From: Nitrosospira sp. NpAV
GTDB lineage: Bacteria > Pseudomonadota > Gammaproteobacteria > Burkholderiales > Nitrosomonadaceae
Direction of reading: 5' to 3'
DNA: 64,000 nt
NCBI RefSeq assembly: GCF_000832065.1
Contig: NZ_JXQM01000016.1
Location: 1 to 64,000, forward strand
A program made the position numbers and the translations under genes. This document shows, one piece after another, positions 24,700 through 39,463 of this stretch (position 1 is its first letter; each line of letters starts with the position of its first letter). Under the pieces are notes generated by a model that worked only from the letters and a program-made list of their open reading frames with translations, was not told the origin of the DNA and ran no database searches.

Positions 24700-25643
24700 G
24701 TATCTTCTAGCGAGCAGGCATGGTTGGTTGTCCCTTGCTCGATCTGTACCGTGCTGTGATGGACAAAGAAGCGTGTATTGAGAATCTCCCTGATATTGTC
24801 CATAAAGGCATCGCCGGGGTAGCCACCCGGCATTACCAGATGGACGGTCAAGGCGCTTTCCGTGGTACTAAGTCCCCAGATGTGCAGATCATGGATGTCG
24901 ATTACGCCAGGCTGCCCGCGTAGATAGGCATCAATTGCGGACATCTCTATATGCGCCGGTACTGCACTTAAAGCGAGTTGCATAGAATCGCGAAGCAGTC
25001 CCCAGGTACTCATGATCACCACGGCTACGATGATCAGACTGATAACAGGGTCGAGCCAATACCAGTGCGTAAAAATCATGGCTATGCCTGCAATCACCAC
25101 ACCTGCCGAGACAGCAGCGTCTGCTGCCATATGCAGGTAGGCGCCGCGAATATTTAGATCACCTTTACTTCCTTTCATAAATAGCCATGCGGAAAAGCCA
25201 TTGATGATGACCCCGATAACCGCTACTAATGTAACCGTCAGGCCAGCTACGACAGGCGGGTGCGAAAAGCGTTGAACCGATTCCCAGGCAATTGCTCCGC
25301 AAGCAATCAATAGAAGCATGGCATTGGCCAGCGCAGCCAGGATTGAGCTGCTGCGTAAGCCGTAGGTATAGCGTTCATTCGCAGCCTTGCGCGCCAAAAT
25401 GGAAGCTCCCGCTGCCAGCGCCAGGCCCAGCACGTCGGATAGATTATGTCCGGCATCGGCCATTAGCGCCATCGAGCTGGCGATGAAACCGTAGGTAAAC
25501 TCGACCACTACAAAAGTCAGGTTCAGAGCGATGGCAATAACAAAGGCGCGCCCGTAATTATCCGGGCTGGGGTGTTGATGATCCCCGTGGGCATGCGGCG
25601 ACCCTTCCGGAGAATTATTTGGATGGTTATGAGAATGTGTCAT
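24696..25643 (-). CDS. czcD: CDF-family divalent metal efflux transporter (CzcD-like)
   Basis: 315 residues. His-rich N-terminus (HSHNHPNN, SPHAHGDHQHPSP), six membrane helices and the two metal-site motifs ADAGHNLSDVL (helix 2) and HMAADAAVS (helix 5). The cytoplasmic C-terminal domain has GVIDIHDLHIWGLS and ALTVHLVMPGG. CDF proteins exchange Zn, Co or Cd for protons at the inner membrane; metal specificity cannot be read here. It lies in a divergent cluster with a MerR regulator, downstream of a second CDF-type gene. Confidence 0.93.
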   Translation of the reverse strand: MTHSHNHPNNSPEGSPHAHGDHQHPSPDNYGRAFVIAIALNLTFVVVEFTYGFIASSMALMADAGHNLSDVLGLALAAGASILARKAANERYTYGLRSSSILAALANAMLLLIACGAIAWESVQRFSHPPVVAGLTVTLVAVIGVIINGFSAWLFMKGSKGDLNIRGAYLHMAADAAVSAGVVIAGIAMIFTHWYWLDPVISLIIVAVVIMSTWGLLRDSMQLALSAVPAHIEMSAIDAYLRGQPGVIDIHDLHIWGLSTTESALTVHLVMPGGYPGDAFMDNIREILNTRFFVHHSTVQIEQGTTNHACSLEDT

Positions 25644-25689
25644 TTTAGTCCCCTACGGATGAGATTTCTCGGTTCGTAAAAAACAAGAG

Positions 25690-26328
25690 TTACGGCAGTA
25701 TTACCCGCATGGACGCTTGCCGACGCAGTTCCGTATGCGATAAGCGAACGATCTTCCAGGCAGTTTGCAGACCTAAAGCCGCCATGCCACCTGCTACGAC
25801 AACATCGGGCCAGCCGGTTTCCGTGCCGGATACCCCTAACGCCGCCAGCATGACGGCCACGTTGCCAATCATATCGTTGCGCGAGCAAAGCCAAACCGAG
25901 CGCATATTGGCATCCCCACTTCGGTAGGCCCACAGGATAAGGAAAGTCAGCAAATTCGCAATCAACGCGAGAGCACCAATTATTCCCATGGTTTCCGCTT
26001 CAGGCAATATTCCATGCAAGGCTTGCCAGATCGTAACGCCGCCTACCCACAGGCCGACCATGCCCATGGTAAGCCCTTTTGCCATGGCCGCCTTTGCACG
26101 ATAACGCAAGGCCATACCGGCGACAAAAAGACTGATCCCGTAATTCCCAGCATCTCCAAGGAAATCGAGCGCATCCGCCTGCAATGATGCCGATTCAGCA
26201 TGGGCACCCGTCACAATCTCAATGAGGAACATGGTGACATTAAGAATAAGCGCTACCCACAGAACGCGGCGATAGCGCATCTCTGTCTCCGGAGTTACCG
26301 GTGTATGAGTGCAGCAGGAAGTGCCCAT
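25690..26328 (-). CDS. Short CDF-type cation transporter
   Basis: About 212 residues from MGTSCCTHTPVTPE (ATG at 26328, weak site GCGAGAA). A longer frame reaches 26367 but would run into the promoter. Helices carry ALQADALDFLGDAGNYGISLF and WLCSRNDMIGNVAVML, equivalents of the two CDF metal motifs (D...D and ND). It lacks the cytoplasmic C-terminal domain, like the group often simply called cation transporter beside MerR genes. Cys-Cys-x-His at the N-terminus may bind metal. It is probably induced by the divergent MerR protein. Confidence 0.82.
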   Translation of the reverse strand: MGTSCCTHTPVTPETEMRYRRVLWVALILNVTMFLIEIVTGAHAESASLQADALDFLGDAGNYGISLFVAGMALRYRAKAAMAKGLTMGMVGLWVGGVTIWQALHGILPEAETMGIIGALALIANLLTFLILWAYRSGDANMRSVWLCSRNDMIGNVAVMLAALGVSGTETGWPDVVVAGGMAALGLQTAWKIVRLSHTELRRQASMRVILP

Positions 26329-26365
26329 AAATTTCTCGCCATTATTGTGATATGAAATAGAATGC

Positions 26366-26389
26366 ACCCTATATCAACTATAGAGTCAA
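26366..26389 (-). promoter_or_regulatory. MerR-type operator/promoter
   Basis: The dyad ACCCTATA (26366-26373) / TATAGAGT (26379-26386), one mismatch, lies just upstream of the merR gene. On the minus strand TTGACT (26389-26384) forms a -35, with the dyad between it and an ATTCTA-like -10, giving the long spacer typical of MerR-activated promoters. Confidence 0.75.
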
Positions 26390-26392
26390 GAG

Positions 26393-26794
26393 ATGGATCA
26401 GAATAAATTTTCGATTGGGACGTTAGGGCGGGCAACTGGCGTCAAGGTGGTCACCATCCGTTATTATGAGAAAATAGGGCTTCTAAGCGCGCCCCCCCGC
26501 TCGGAAAGCAATTACCGCCTCTATGGATCCTCAGAGTTGAAACGATTGGGATTTATCCGTCGATGTCGTGAGCTCGGCTTTACGCTCGACCAGATTTGCG
26601 AGCTATTAAGCTTGGGAGAACAAGCCAACCAAGACTGTTGCGCCGTTGATCAACTGGCTCATGGGCACAGGCTTATGATAGAACATAAAATATCTGACCT
26701 GGAACGTCTTGCCAGTGAACTTCGACGTATCAGCAGTCAGTGTCAGGGAGGTGTCATCGCTGATTGTCGTATCCTTGAAGCCTTATCCTCTTGA
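26393..26794 (+). CDS. MerR-family metal-responsive regulator
   Basis: 133 residues. The N-terminal winged HTH is SIGTLGRATGVKVVTIRYYEKIGLLSAPPRSESNYRLY; the dimerisation helix and a C-terminal metal-binding region follow. Cysteines are at NQDCCAVDQLAHGH, SQCQGG and DCRIL, a pattern seen in ZntR/CadR/PbrR-like proteins. It probably activates the two CDF genes transcribed the other way. Which metal is sensed cannot be decided by eye. Confidence 0.88.
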   Translation: MDQNKFSIGTLGRATGVKVVTIRYYEKIGLLSAPPRSESNYRLYGSSELKRLGFIRRCRELGFTLDQICELLSLGEQANQDCCAVDQLAHGHRLMIEHKISDLERLASELRRISSQCQGGVIADCRILEALSS

Positions 26795-26948
26795 AGCATT
26801 TGCAAAGGAGTTCTTTGCCGTCTAATAGCACTGTACGTTTCGGAGCGGGCTATTCATAAAAATACCTTTGTACCGAACGCTTGGTGACGGTCGACTTTTG
26901 AAGGACACGACACATTGTTGGAATCACAACCGATAAGAGATATTACGC

Positions 26949-27344
26949 ATGAAGTTTTTTGTAAAATACGAGATTGTCATATTATTATTATTTGTTCCGT
27001 TAATTGCATTTGCTCAACCCGACCCACAGTTAGATCGTCAATCCTTCATGTCGCAGTCTGCCTCATTTGCTTATGACTTGGGCAAGACCTACCAAATGGG
27101 AACGAACTGCAAAAAAGATCTTGGCAATCTTGCCGCTTCGAAAGCCGAGAGCCTGTTTATTCATTATATGTCTGAACAAGAGGTTCAACAGACGATGGAC
27201 AATTACGAACGGGGGATGAAAGTCAAAAGCGGTATGGCTTGTGAGAGAACGGAGTTAAAGACCTTCTTACGCGGGTTTCGAGTAAAAATACCCGAATATA
27301 CAAAAGCTGCCGTGCCGTTCATGCGTCCTCAGGTGAAACGGTAA
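26949..27344 (+). CDS. Small secreted protein of unknown function
   Basis: 131 residues with a signal peptide (IVILLLFVPLIAFAQ). The mature protein is helical with two Cys (GTNCKKD and GMACERT) that could form a disulfide: FAYDLGKTYQMGTNC and YMSEQEVQQTMDNYERGMKVKSGMAC. I do not recognise a family. It lies between the merR gene and the czc operon and is more AT-rich than its neighbours. Confidence 0.7.
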   Translation: MKFFVKYEIVILLLFVPLIAFAQPDPQLDRQSFMSQSASFAYDLGKTYQMGTNCKKDLGNLAASKAESLFIHYMSEQEVQQTMDNYERGMKVKSGMACERTELKTFLRGFRVKIPEYTKAAVPFMRPQVKR

Positions 27345-27433
27345 TCCTCTCATCTGAATCCCGCGCTTGATGCCTGAAATATTCGTTAAGCGTAGACTCG
27401 ATTATCTTAAAACATAGATGGATTAGATAGTTC

Positions 27434-27462
27434 TATGAATTCATACATAGAGGCCCTATGTA
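27434..27462. promoter_or_regulatory. Two palindromes upstream of the czcI-like/czcCBA genes
   Basis: TATGAATTCATA (27434-27445, perfect) runs into TACATAG-AGGCC-CTATGTA (27444-27462). They lie 45-73 bp before the czcI-like start in an otherwise empty 160-bp gap, so a metal-responsive regulator site is plausible. No two-component czcRS genes are present nearby. Confidence 0.55.
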
Positions 27463-27506
27463 CAAATCGCCACAGAACCCATCTATAGGTATACAATCTA
27501 ATTGCC

Positions 27507-27881
27507 ATGAAGAAGCGTTTCATTCAGTCCGTCATATTTACCTTGCTCGTCTCTATGCTGACGACCGGATTCGGCTGGGCGTTTAATGGCGAAGTATTTG
27601 CGCATGAACTGGATCGCAAGCATCATGCGCTCTCCCTTGATCCGGTTGCGCTTCAACAAGCCCATGAGTTTGAGGCTTCTCATGATGGCAAGCATGTAGA
27701 CGCCGCTATTGATTTATGCCTTCATGCGGCGGGACAATACCAGCCCTTCTTTTTTACAGTTCCCCCACTCGTTCCCGCTTCCCTCGGCATGGAGGCAATG
27801 ACATTGTTTGTTCCTGTCATCGTTCCCGAATCCATTCCGGAATCCCCGCTTCACCCCCCCAAAACCAGCTTCGCAATTTAG
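27507..27881 (+). CDS. CzcI-like small periplasmic protein, paralogue 1
   Basis: 124 residues. The signal peptide is predicted around LLVSMLTTGFGWAFNG, then the His-containing AHELDRKHHALSLDP, a central HVDAAIDLCLHAAGQYQPFFF and the C-terminal ESIPESPLHPPKTSF. Three more genes in this window (44769, 47052, 53182) encode the same protein with changes. It directly precedes czcC, where Cupriavidus has the small regulator czcI; homology to CzcI is suspected from place, size and His residues only. Likely a periplasmic metal-binding or signalling protein. Confidence 0.7.
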   Translation: MKKRFIQSVIFTLLVSMLTTGFGWAFNGEVFAHELDRKHHALSLDPVALQQAHEFEASHDGKHVDAAIDLCLHAAGQYQPFFFTVPPLVPASLGMEAMTLFVPVIVPESIPESPLHPPKTSFAI

Positions 27882-28053
27882 ACCGGCAAGTTCGCCCCGA
27901 TTAACAATCTGAACGCTATTTAGGCAACAAAGTCGCCTAAACAACGTTAAGTGTTATCCGCCTACGCGAGCTTGCTGCACAGTCATCTGCTCTTCTTGTT
28001 CATTCAGTGGCTGATGACTCAATTGAGTTAGTGCATTACTTGCGGAGAAATCC

Positions 28054-29492
28054 ATGAAATTTACCGTGTTGCCCACGGTGTGTTGGCAATTGGTGCCAGC
28101 CGGATCATTTATTCTGGCGCTCAGCTTTACATCTGCGGCCTTTGCCCAAAATACATTCTCAGGTGCGCTGCCTGCCGACGGATCAGATCGCTCCCCCCTC
28201 TCTGTCACCGAGGAAAAGAATGATCTCACATTGCGTGATGCCGCGCGTCTCACGTTGCAACGTAATCCTGAACTGGCGAGCTTCGGCAAGGAAATGCGTG
28301 CTCTTGAGGGGGCCACGCTTCAAGCTGGACTGCTGCCTAACCCTGAATTAATGGTGAACGTCGAGAATATCGGAAATATTCAACCACTTACAAACGATGT
28401 CAATTCTCCGGAGTCAGTCGCAAAAGAAGTGGTGCAGCAGCTTACTACGATTCGCATTAGTCAACTGATTGAGCTCGGCGGAAAACGTGCCGCGCGGGTA
28501 ACAGCTGCATCGCTCAACCAGCAACTGGCGGCTCAAGACTTTGAAGCCAGGCGTGTGGAACTCATCGCCCGCGTGGCAAACGTATTTACCGAAGTGCTTG
28601 CGGGTCAAGAGCGTCTGCGACTGGCAGAGGAAAGCCGGGAGCTGGCGCAGAGGGTAGTAAGTGCGGTAGCAAAGCGCGTTCAGGCCGGCAAGGTTCCGCC
28701 CATAGAGGAGACCAGGGCGGGAGTGGCGTTTTCCACCACCCGAATTGAGCTGGAGCAGGCACAACGGGATCTGGTTGGAGCACGAAAACGGTTGGCTCTG
28801 CTATGGGGCAACGCTACACCGCAATTCAACAAAGCACTGGGAAATCTTGAATCGTCTGTCGCGTTGCCGGATTTCGAAACACTTGCGGAACGTGCGCTAG
28901 CTAGCCCCGTGGCGTTGCGCGCCATAAAAAACATAGAACAGCGTAAAGCGCTGTTGGAAGTGGAGCAGACGTTGCGCATACCGAACCTCACTGTTAACGC
29001 CGGTGTCGTGCACCACGCGCAACTCGGAGGCAATACACCTATAGCTGCCGTCGTCGTGCCGCTGCCATTTTTTAACCGCAATCAGGGCAATATCCAACAA
29101 GCCCACCAACGCGTAGACAAGGCCATTGACGAGCAGGCAGCCCTTGAGTTACGGCTTAAAACCGAGCTTACGCAGGCCTATGAGGCATTGTCGGCCGCGC
29201 AGCGAGAAACCGGCATTTTGCGCGAAGAGATACTACCCGCCGCCAGGAGCGCCTTCGAAGTCACTAACAAAGGCTATGAACTGGGCAAGTTCGGCTTTCT
29301 CGAAGTGCTGGACGCGCAAAGAACCTTATTTCAAAACCAGATCTTATATGTGCGCGCGCTGGCGAATTACCAACGCCTGGTCAATGAAATCGAACGACTG
29401 ATCGCGGCGCCGATTGATAGCGTAGCAGAAGGCAAACTGAGCCCTTCGGCCAGTACTGGCAACAATGCGAATACAGCTTCAAGGAGCGGAAT

Positions 29493-29496
<4 letters not shown>
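28054..29496 (+). CDS. czcC: CzcC-like outer-membrane efflux channel (TolC family)
   Basis: 480 residues with a signal peptide (FILALSFTSAAFAQ) and two repeated OEP domains with long helices (LTLRDAARLTLQRNPELASFGKEMRALEGA at the start, then LEVEQTLRIPNLTVNAGVVHHAQLGGNTPIAAVVVPLPFFNRNQGNIQQA). CzcC forms the outer-membrane trimeric duct for the CzcBA pump. The stop overlaps the GTG start of czcB (GTGA). Confidence 0.93.
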
Positions 29497-34393
<4,897 letters not shown>

Positions 34394-34485
34394 TAAGAAC
34401 CTCGTCAGTTCAACGGCATGATCTCCCCCAGAACGATTAGGGTCAACTCAACCGTAATCCCTTATCCCAGGAAAGGAGTCGCGCC

Positions 34486-36807
34486 GTGGCCGAAAAATTG
34501 AAGTTGGACCTGTCCCTGGTTTTACCGGCCATACCTGACGAGCGCGATGCGTGCGTGGAGCGTCTGGCAGAGTTGCTGCAAGCCGAAGGCATGGAGCAAG
34601 TGCATGTTATTTCCGAAGATAATAATGCTCGTCTTTGTCTGCACTATGACCCAGAGCGGTTTAGCGTGAGTCGGGTGCGCGAATTGGCGCAAGCGGCCGG
34701 CGCCAGAATTGGGAACCAGTTCCACCACGAGAATCTGCATATTGACGGCATGGACTGCGCCACTTGCGCCACGGTTATCGAGCATGCGCTGCAGCGCATG
34801 GACGGTGTGTTGGAAGCATCGGTAAGTTACGCCGCGGAACGTTTGCGCCTGGAATTTGATGCTGAAAAAATTGATCGTGCGGCGGTTACCGGACGCATCC
34901 AGGCGCTCGGATATTCCGTACCGGAGGAGGGCCGCGCGACTGGATGGGTTGCAGAACATCGCGAGCTTATGGTGAGCGGCATTGCAGGGCTTTTACTGCT
35001 GACAGGTTGGCTTTCGGGTCTCGCCGGTGCCCCTCGCGGCCTGTCGCTCGGTCTTTTGATGGGCACGTATGTGACAGGCGGATTCTATACGCTGCGTGAT
35101 GCCTGGCAGAGTTTACGTAGCCGACGGTTCGACATCGACATCCTAATGGTGGTCGCTGCCGCCGGGGCCGCAGCGCTCGGTGCTTGGGAAGAGGGCGCTC
35201 TCCTGCTGTTTTTGTTTAGCCTCGGCCATGCGCTGGAACATATGGCGATGGATCGCGCGCGCAAGGCTATCGAAGCCTTGGCAGAACTCGCTCCCAAGAC
35301 TGCCTTCGTACAGCGGAATGGTGTGGAGATCGAGGTGCCGGTCGAAGAACTGTTGCGCGGCGACAAGGTGATTGTCAAGCCCGGCCAGCGTCTTCCCGCC
35401 GATGGCCAGGTAGTATCCGGCAACTCGGCGGTGGATCAATCGCCGGTTACGGGCGAATCCATGCCGGTGGACAAGGAGCCGGGCGACAAGGTGTATGCCG
35501 CTACCATCAATGGCGAGGGGGCGCTGATTATTGAAGTCACGAGGTTAGCGCGGGAGAGCACATTGTCGCGCATGGTGGAGATGGTGGCCGAAGCGCAAGC
35601 GCAAAAATCCCCTACGCAGCGTTTTACCGATCGTTTTGAACGTATTTTCGTGCCTGCGGTGTTGGTGGGGGTCGGACTGCTCATTGTACTTCCGCCGTTA
35701 TTTGATTTCCCTTTTGCGGAATCTTTTTATCGCGCCATGGCAGTACTCGTGGCGGCTTCTCCCTGTGCTCTAGCTATCGCGACGCCATCGGCTGTGCTGT
35801 CCGCTATCGCACGTGCTGCGCGTGGAGGTGTATTGATAAAGGGGGGTGCGCATCTGGAAAGCTTAGGCACGGTGTCCGCCATTGCCTTCGACAAGACGGG
35901 AACGTTGACCCTCGGCAAGCCTCAACTGACGGACGTTTTCGACATTATGGGAAACGAGGCGCGTTTGCTAACCGTGGCCGCCGCTGTGGAAAGCCGTAGT
36001 GCGCACCCTCTGGCACAGGCGGTCGTAGCGGAGGCAACGGCGCGCGGCTTAAGCTGGAGCCAAGTCGACGAGGTCGAGTCAATTATGGGAAAAGGCATGC
36101 GCGCAAAATTCGATGGGCAAAAAGTGGTCATTGGTAACGCCAGGTTGTTTGATGGAGAGCCCATACCGGACGTCATCCAGCAGCAGATGCTACGCCTCCA
36201 GACGGAGGGCAAAACTCTTATGCTGATCCAGATGGAGGGTCAGTTCCTGGGTATCTTGGGGTTGGCCGACACGCCGCGTGCAGGAACGCGTGAGGTACTT
36301 GAGCACCTGCATCGGCTCGGCATCCGCAAAACTATTATGCTCACCGGAGACAATGAAGTGGTAGCTAATGCCATCGCGCGCGCGGTTGGGTTGGACGAAG
36401 TTAAAGCGGGGTTGCTGCCTGAAGACAAGGTCAAGGTCATGGAAGAACTCGCGCAACGCTATGGGCAAGTGGCCATGGTCGGTGACGGGGTCAATGACGC
36501 GCCCGCCATGGCGCGGGCCACGATTGGCATTGCCATGGGTGGTGCTGGCACCGATGTGGCACTGGAAACGGCGGATGTGGCGCTGATGGCCGATGATCTG
36601 AGCAAGCTACCCTTTGCTGTGGCGCTCAGTCGCGCGTCCAGGGACGTTATTCGACAGAACCTTTGGGTGTCGTTGGGCGTAGTAGCGTTGCTGATACCGG
36701 CCACATTATTAGGATGGGCGGGTATCGGGGTAGCTGTACTGATACACGAGGGCTCGACCCTAGTCGTGGTGATAAATGCATTACGTTTGTTGGCGTACAA
36801 GCCATGA
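34486..36807 (+). CDS. P1B-4-type heavy-metal ATPase with N-terminal HMA domain (CzcP-like)
   Basis: 773 residues from a GTG with AAAGGAG upstream. HMA domain with GMDCATC (Cys91, Cys94), TGES at 322-325, SPC in the ion-pathway helix (425-427), phosphorylation site DKTGT (469-473), an SAHP motif, GDGVNDAPA and, in the last helix, IHEGSTLVVVINALRLL. SPC with HEGxT defines subgroup P1B-4 (CoaT, CtpD, CzcP), which moves Co, Zn, Cd or Fe, rather than the CPC copper or ZntA type. A location after czcA is like czcP of Cupriavidus. Most P1B-4 enzymes lack an N-terminal HMA domain, so its presence is notable. Confidence 0.9.
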   Translation: MAEKLKLDLSLVLPAIPDERDACVERLAELLQAEGMEQVHVISEDNNARLCLHYDPERFSVSRVRELAQAAGARIGNQFHHENLHIDGMDCATCATVIEHALQRMDGVLEASVSYAAERLRLEFDAEKIDRAAVTGRIQALGYSVPEEGRATGWVAEHRELMVSGIAGLLLLTGWLSGLAGAPRGLSLGLLMGTYVTGGFYTLRDAWQSLRSRRFDIDILMVVAAAGAAALGAWEEGALLLFLFSLGHALEHMAMDRARKAIEALAELAPKTAFVQRNGVEIEVPVEELLRGDKVIVKPGQRLPADGQVVSGNSAVDQSPVTGESMPVDKEPGDKVYAATINGEGALIIEVTRLARESTLSRMVEMVAEAQAQKSPTQRFTDRFERIFVPAVLVGVGLLIVLPPLFDFPFAESFYRAMAVLVAASPCALAIATPSAVLSAIARAARGGVLIKGGAHLESLGTVSAIAFDKTGTLTLGKPQLTDVFDIMGNEARLLTVAAAVESRSAHPLAQAVVAEATARGLSWSQVDEVESIMGKGMRAKFDGQKVVIGNARLFDGEPIPDVIQQQMLRLQTEGKTLMLIQMEGQFLGILGLADTPRAGTREVLEHLHRLGIRKTIMLTGDNEVVANAIARAVGLDEVKAGLLPEDKVKVMEELAQRYGQVAMVGDGVNDAPAMARATIGIAMGGAGTDVALETADVALMADDLSKLPFAVALSRASRDVIRQNLWVSLGVVALLIPATLLGWAGIGVAVLIHEGSTLVVVINALRLLAYKP

Positions 36808-36880
36808 AGTGCATCTACTCATTCTGCTTATCACGGGTAAAGAAACTAATCGCGCTTAAATCCAATCGGCCAGTCTGCGA

Positions 36881-38044
36881 ATGAAAATTACAGCCATTAT
36901 TACCGGTGCCGTTGTGATTGTCGTGCTGCTTGCTGCGGGGTGCGAGGGCGGCAAGCCACCTTCCTCCAACCCGCAAGTCGCGGAGAAGGAGCCGGTTGAG
37001 GTGAACAGTGTCACGCTCAAGCCGGAAATGACAGAAAGGGTCAAGATTGGGCATCCCGAACTGATCGATATTAGCGACAAGTTGCAAGTGCCCAGCCAGA
37101 TCGGGGTGAACGAACACGGCCTTCTTCTTCATGTCAGCACCTATGTAACCGGGCGCATTATCGAGATTCATGCCATGCTGGGTGACAGGGTTGAGGCGGG
37201 TGCTGCGTTGGCGCGGATTACCAGCCCTGAATTGACACAGGCGCAGCTCGTTTATTTGAGTGCGTCTTCCCAGACAAGACTGGCTGAGAAATCGGTGGAC
37301 CGTGCCCGTCACCTGGTTGCCGCCGACGTGATCGCTGTTGCCGAGATGGAACGGCGCGAATCGCAGTTGCAGATCGTCCGCGCCGAGTTGGAGTCGGCGA
37401 GGGATCATTTGCATTTGCTGGGCGTAAATAATCAGGCGTTGAAAGAAATAGCAAAGCATGGGCATATCCTCCCTGCCGTTGCCATCACAGCGTCGGCAGG
37501 GGGCATCGTTATTGAGCGGAATATCGTTGTAGGGCAAGTAGTGGAACCTGCGGATCAGCTATTTAAGGTGGCCGATCTATCCTCTGTATGGGCGGTGGGT
37601 GCCGTGCCGGAGCAAGTGGCACGCAATGTGCAAGTTGGTCAACATGTGGAGATCCACGTGCCGGCGCTGGGCGATGCAAGCTTTGATGGACTCATCGTAT
37701 TTGTTGCTGACCTGGTAAATCCGCTCACCCGTACGGTGGAGGTAAAAACCGAGGTGGACAACCCTCAGCGCAAGCTCAAGCCCTCCATGCTGGCCACAAT
37801 GCATATCAATGATAATCTACATAAAAGCTTGGTGGTGCCGGCAGGCGCGGTGGTGCGGGAGGATAATCGCGACTACGTATTTATTGCCCAGGGCAATAAC
37901 CGATTCCTGCGAATACCGGTCGAACTGGGTCCCGAAATCGACACCATGCGCCCCGTGCTAAAAGGACTTACCATCGAGCAGAGCATTGTCATAGAGGGGG
38001 CCTTTGATTTGAATAATGAGCGCAAGTTAGCCGAACTCCATTAA
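36881..38044 (+). CDS. Orphan RND periplasmic adaptor lipoprotein
   Basis: 387 residues. The lipobox LLAAGC (Cys near 21) is followed by a HlyD/CzcB-like adaptor: barrel-sandwich segments (VTGRIIEIHAMLGDRVEAGAALARI), a short alpha-hairpin (TRLAEKSVDRARHLVAADVIAVAEMERRE) and the beta-barrel domain (VVEPADQLFKVADLSSVWAVGAVPEQV). No second RND pump or channel follows directly, so it either serves the CzcA upstream or is what is left of a second efflux operon. It lacks the His-rich linker of the czcB product. Confidence 0.87.
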   Translation: MKITAIITGAVVIVVLLAAGCEGGKPPSSNPQVAEKEPVEVNSVTLKPEMTERVKIGHPELIDISDKLQVPSQIGVNEHGLLLHVSTYVTGRIIEIHAMLGDRVEAGAALARITSPELTQAQLVYLSASSQTRLAEKSVDRARHLVAADVIAVAEMERRESQLQIVRAELESARDHLHLLGVNNQALKEIAKHGHILPAVAITASAGGIVIERNIVVGQVVEPADQLFKVADLSSVWAVGAVPEQVARNVQVGQHVEIHVPALGDASFDGLIVFVADLVNPLTRTVEVKTEVDNPQRKLKPSMLATMHINDNLHKSLVVPAGAVVREDNRDYVFIAQGNNRFLRIPVELGPEIDTMRPVLKGLTIEQSIVIEGAFDLNNERKLAELH

Positions 38045-38323
38045 GCGCAAATTTGCCTATCATGGATTATGCCGAGGCGGCACCTATTTCATCGCGTCTA
38101 GGAGAAGCGCTCCTATCACTTCTAAATAGAATGTGAATTTTTTCGATACCCATTTTCACCTTAAAGGTGCGGCAGTTTGCCGCATTCACGGTCGCTTAAA
38201 CCGGGTTACTCTTCGCCAGATTTAAAGAGAACCCCCGATAAATGTTTGAATTGCTTGATATCGTGGTTCATGAATATGCAGTAAATATTAAATTAAAACA
38301 TTCTTAATGAGGGTAGCATAATT

Positions 38324-39346
38324 ATGCATCAATTTAAAATAATACTCTTGGCGTTACTCTTGGCTCCGGCTTTTGCTATTTATAGTAATTCGGTTTTCGC
38401 CGATCACGGCGCTCTGGGTTTCGGTATTGGCACAGCGTCTCCAATTATTACTCAAACTGGTATAACGCTTCCTGCCGGTATGTGGGCCGGAGGTACAATT
38501 ACCCAATTTACGAGTTTCAACAATGCTTCGGACGCGACGCTTCTCGATTTGAAAAATAATGCCGTCGATGAGGCTCATGGCGACGTCCATACTTTAAAGT
38601 CTTTTTTACAGCCGTCGGTATTCGGAGCCTATGGGATCACCGACAACTGGACCGTAGGTATCAGACTTCCCTATACCCAGCGCTTCGGTGTTCGCTCACC
38701 GAACGAAGATGGGGATGCGGTGAATAGGTTAGGCAATCCGGGAGGTTTCGGAGGTGTCTCACTCTTTAGTCAATATCGTTTTTTCCAAACCGCTGACAAT
38801 TTAAACCACCTATCATTCGTCGTCGGGCTTAAAACCCCATCGGGCGCAACCGGAGTCCACACCAGTCAAGGCGAGAAATTTGAAGCACACAGTCAACCCA
38901 GCGGTGGTTCATGGAACCCTTCTGCGGGTTTCTCCTTCACGCGCGCCATGGGTAAGGTCTCATTTGACAGCAGCATCCTCTATACGGTGACGACCAGAGG
39001 TACGCAAAGAACCGACCTTGGCGATACCTTTGACTATAATATGGCGCTTTCCTATGCCATCGTGGGTACGGCTAGAAACAATCTTTTCGTCGACAGCAAC
39101 AACGCGCCATGGACAGCCGTTCTGGAGCTAAACGGCACCTGGCAGGACCGCCAGCGAACCGCTGGCATGGCGGCGGAACCAAACTCCGGAAGTAATATTG
39201 TTTATATCTCACCAGGCATCCGATATTCGGGGGGTAAAAACTGGAACACTGCTTTGTCCATAGGTACCCCGATAGTCAAAGACACTAATGGCTATCAGAC
39301 TCCCCCTGACTACCGAGTCACTTACCGTCTGGTTTTTGCATACTAG
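38324..39346 (+). CDS. Outer-membrane beta-barrel, transporter-like
   Basis: 340 residues with a signal peptide ending near SVFADHGA. The rest is rich in alternating aromatic/glycine strands typical of a 12- to 14-strand barrel (SFLQPSVFGAYGITDNWTVGIRLPY, GGFGGVSLFSQYRFF, NHLSFVVGLKTPSG) and ends in Tyr (YRLVFAY), an outer-membrane sorting signal. It resembles the phenol-degradation MetA-pathway/transporter outer-membrane family often found beside RND metal pumps. The substrate is unknown. The 279 bp before it show no other gene. Confidence 0.75.
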   Translation: MHQFKIILLALLLAPAFAIYSNSVFADHGALGFGIGTASPIITQTGITLPAGMWAGGTITQFTSFNNASDATLLDLKNNAVDEAHGDVHTLKSFLQPSVFGAYGITDNWTVGIRLPYTQRFGVRSPNEDGDAVNRLGNPGGFGGVSLFSQYRFFQTADNLNHLSFVVGLKTPSGATGVHTSQGEKFEAHSQPSGGSWNPSAGFSFTRAMGKVSFDSSILYTVTTRGTQRTDLGDTFDYNMALSYAIVGTARNNLFVDSNNAPWTAVLELNGTWQDRQRTAGMAAEPNSGSNIVYISPGIRYSGGKNWNTALSIGTPIVKDTNGYQTPPDYRVTYRLVFAY

Positions 39347-39463
39347 CGTGTTTATGGGCAGGCAGGGCGGCTTTACTGTAATGGCTAAGCACCGATTGTT
39401 TGATACCAAAACATCGAACAATTATTATATAAATAGCGAAACAACCGAAGCGGGGGGGGGTTA

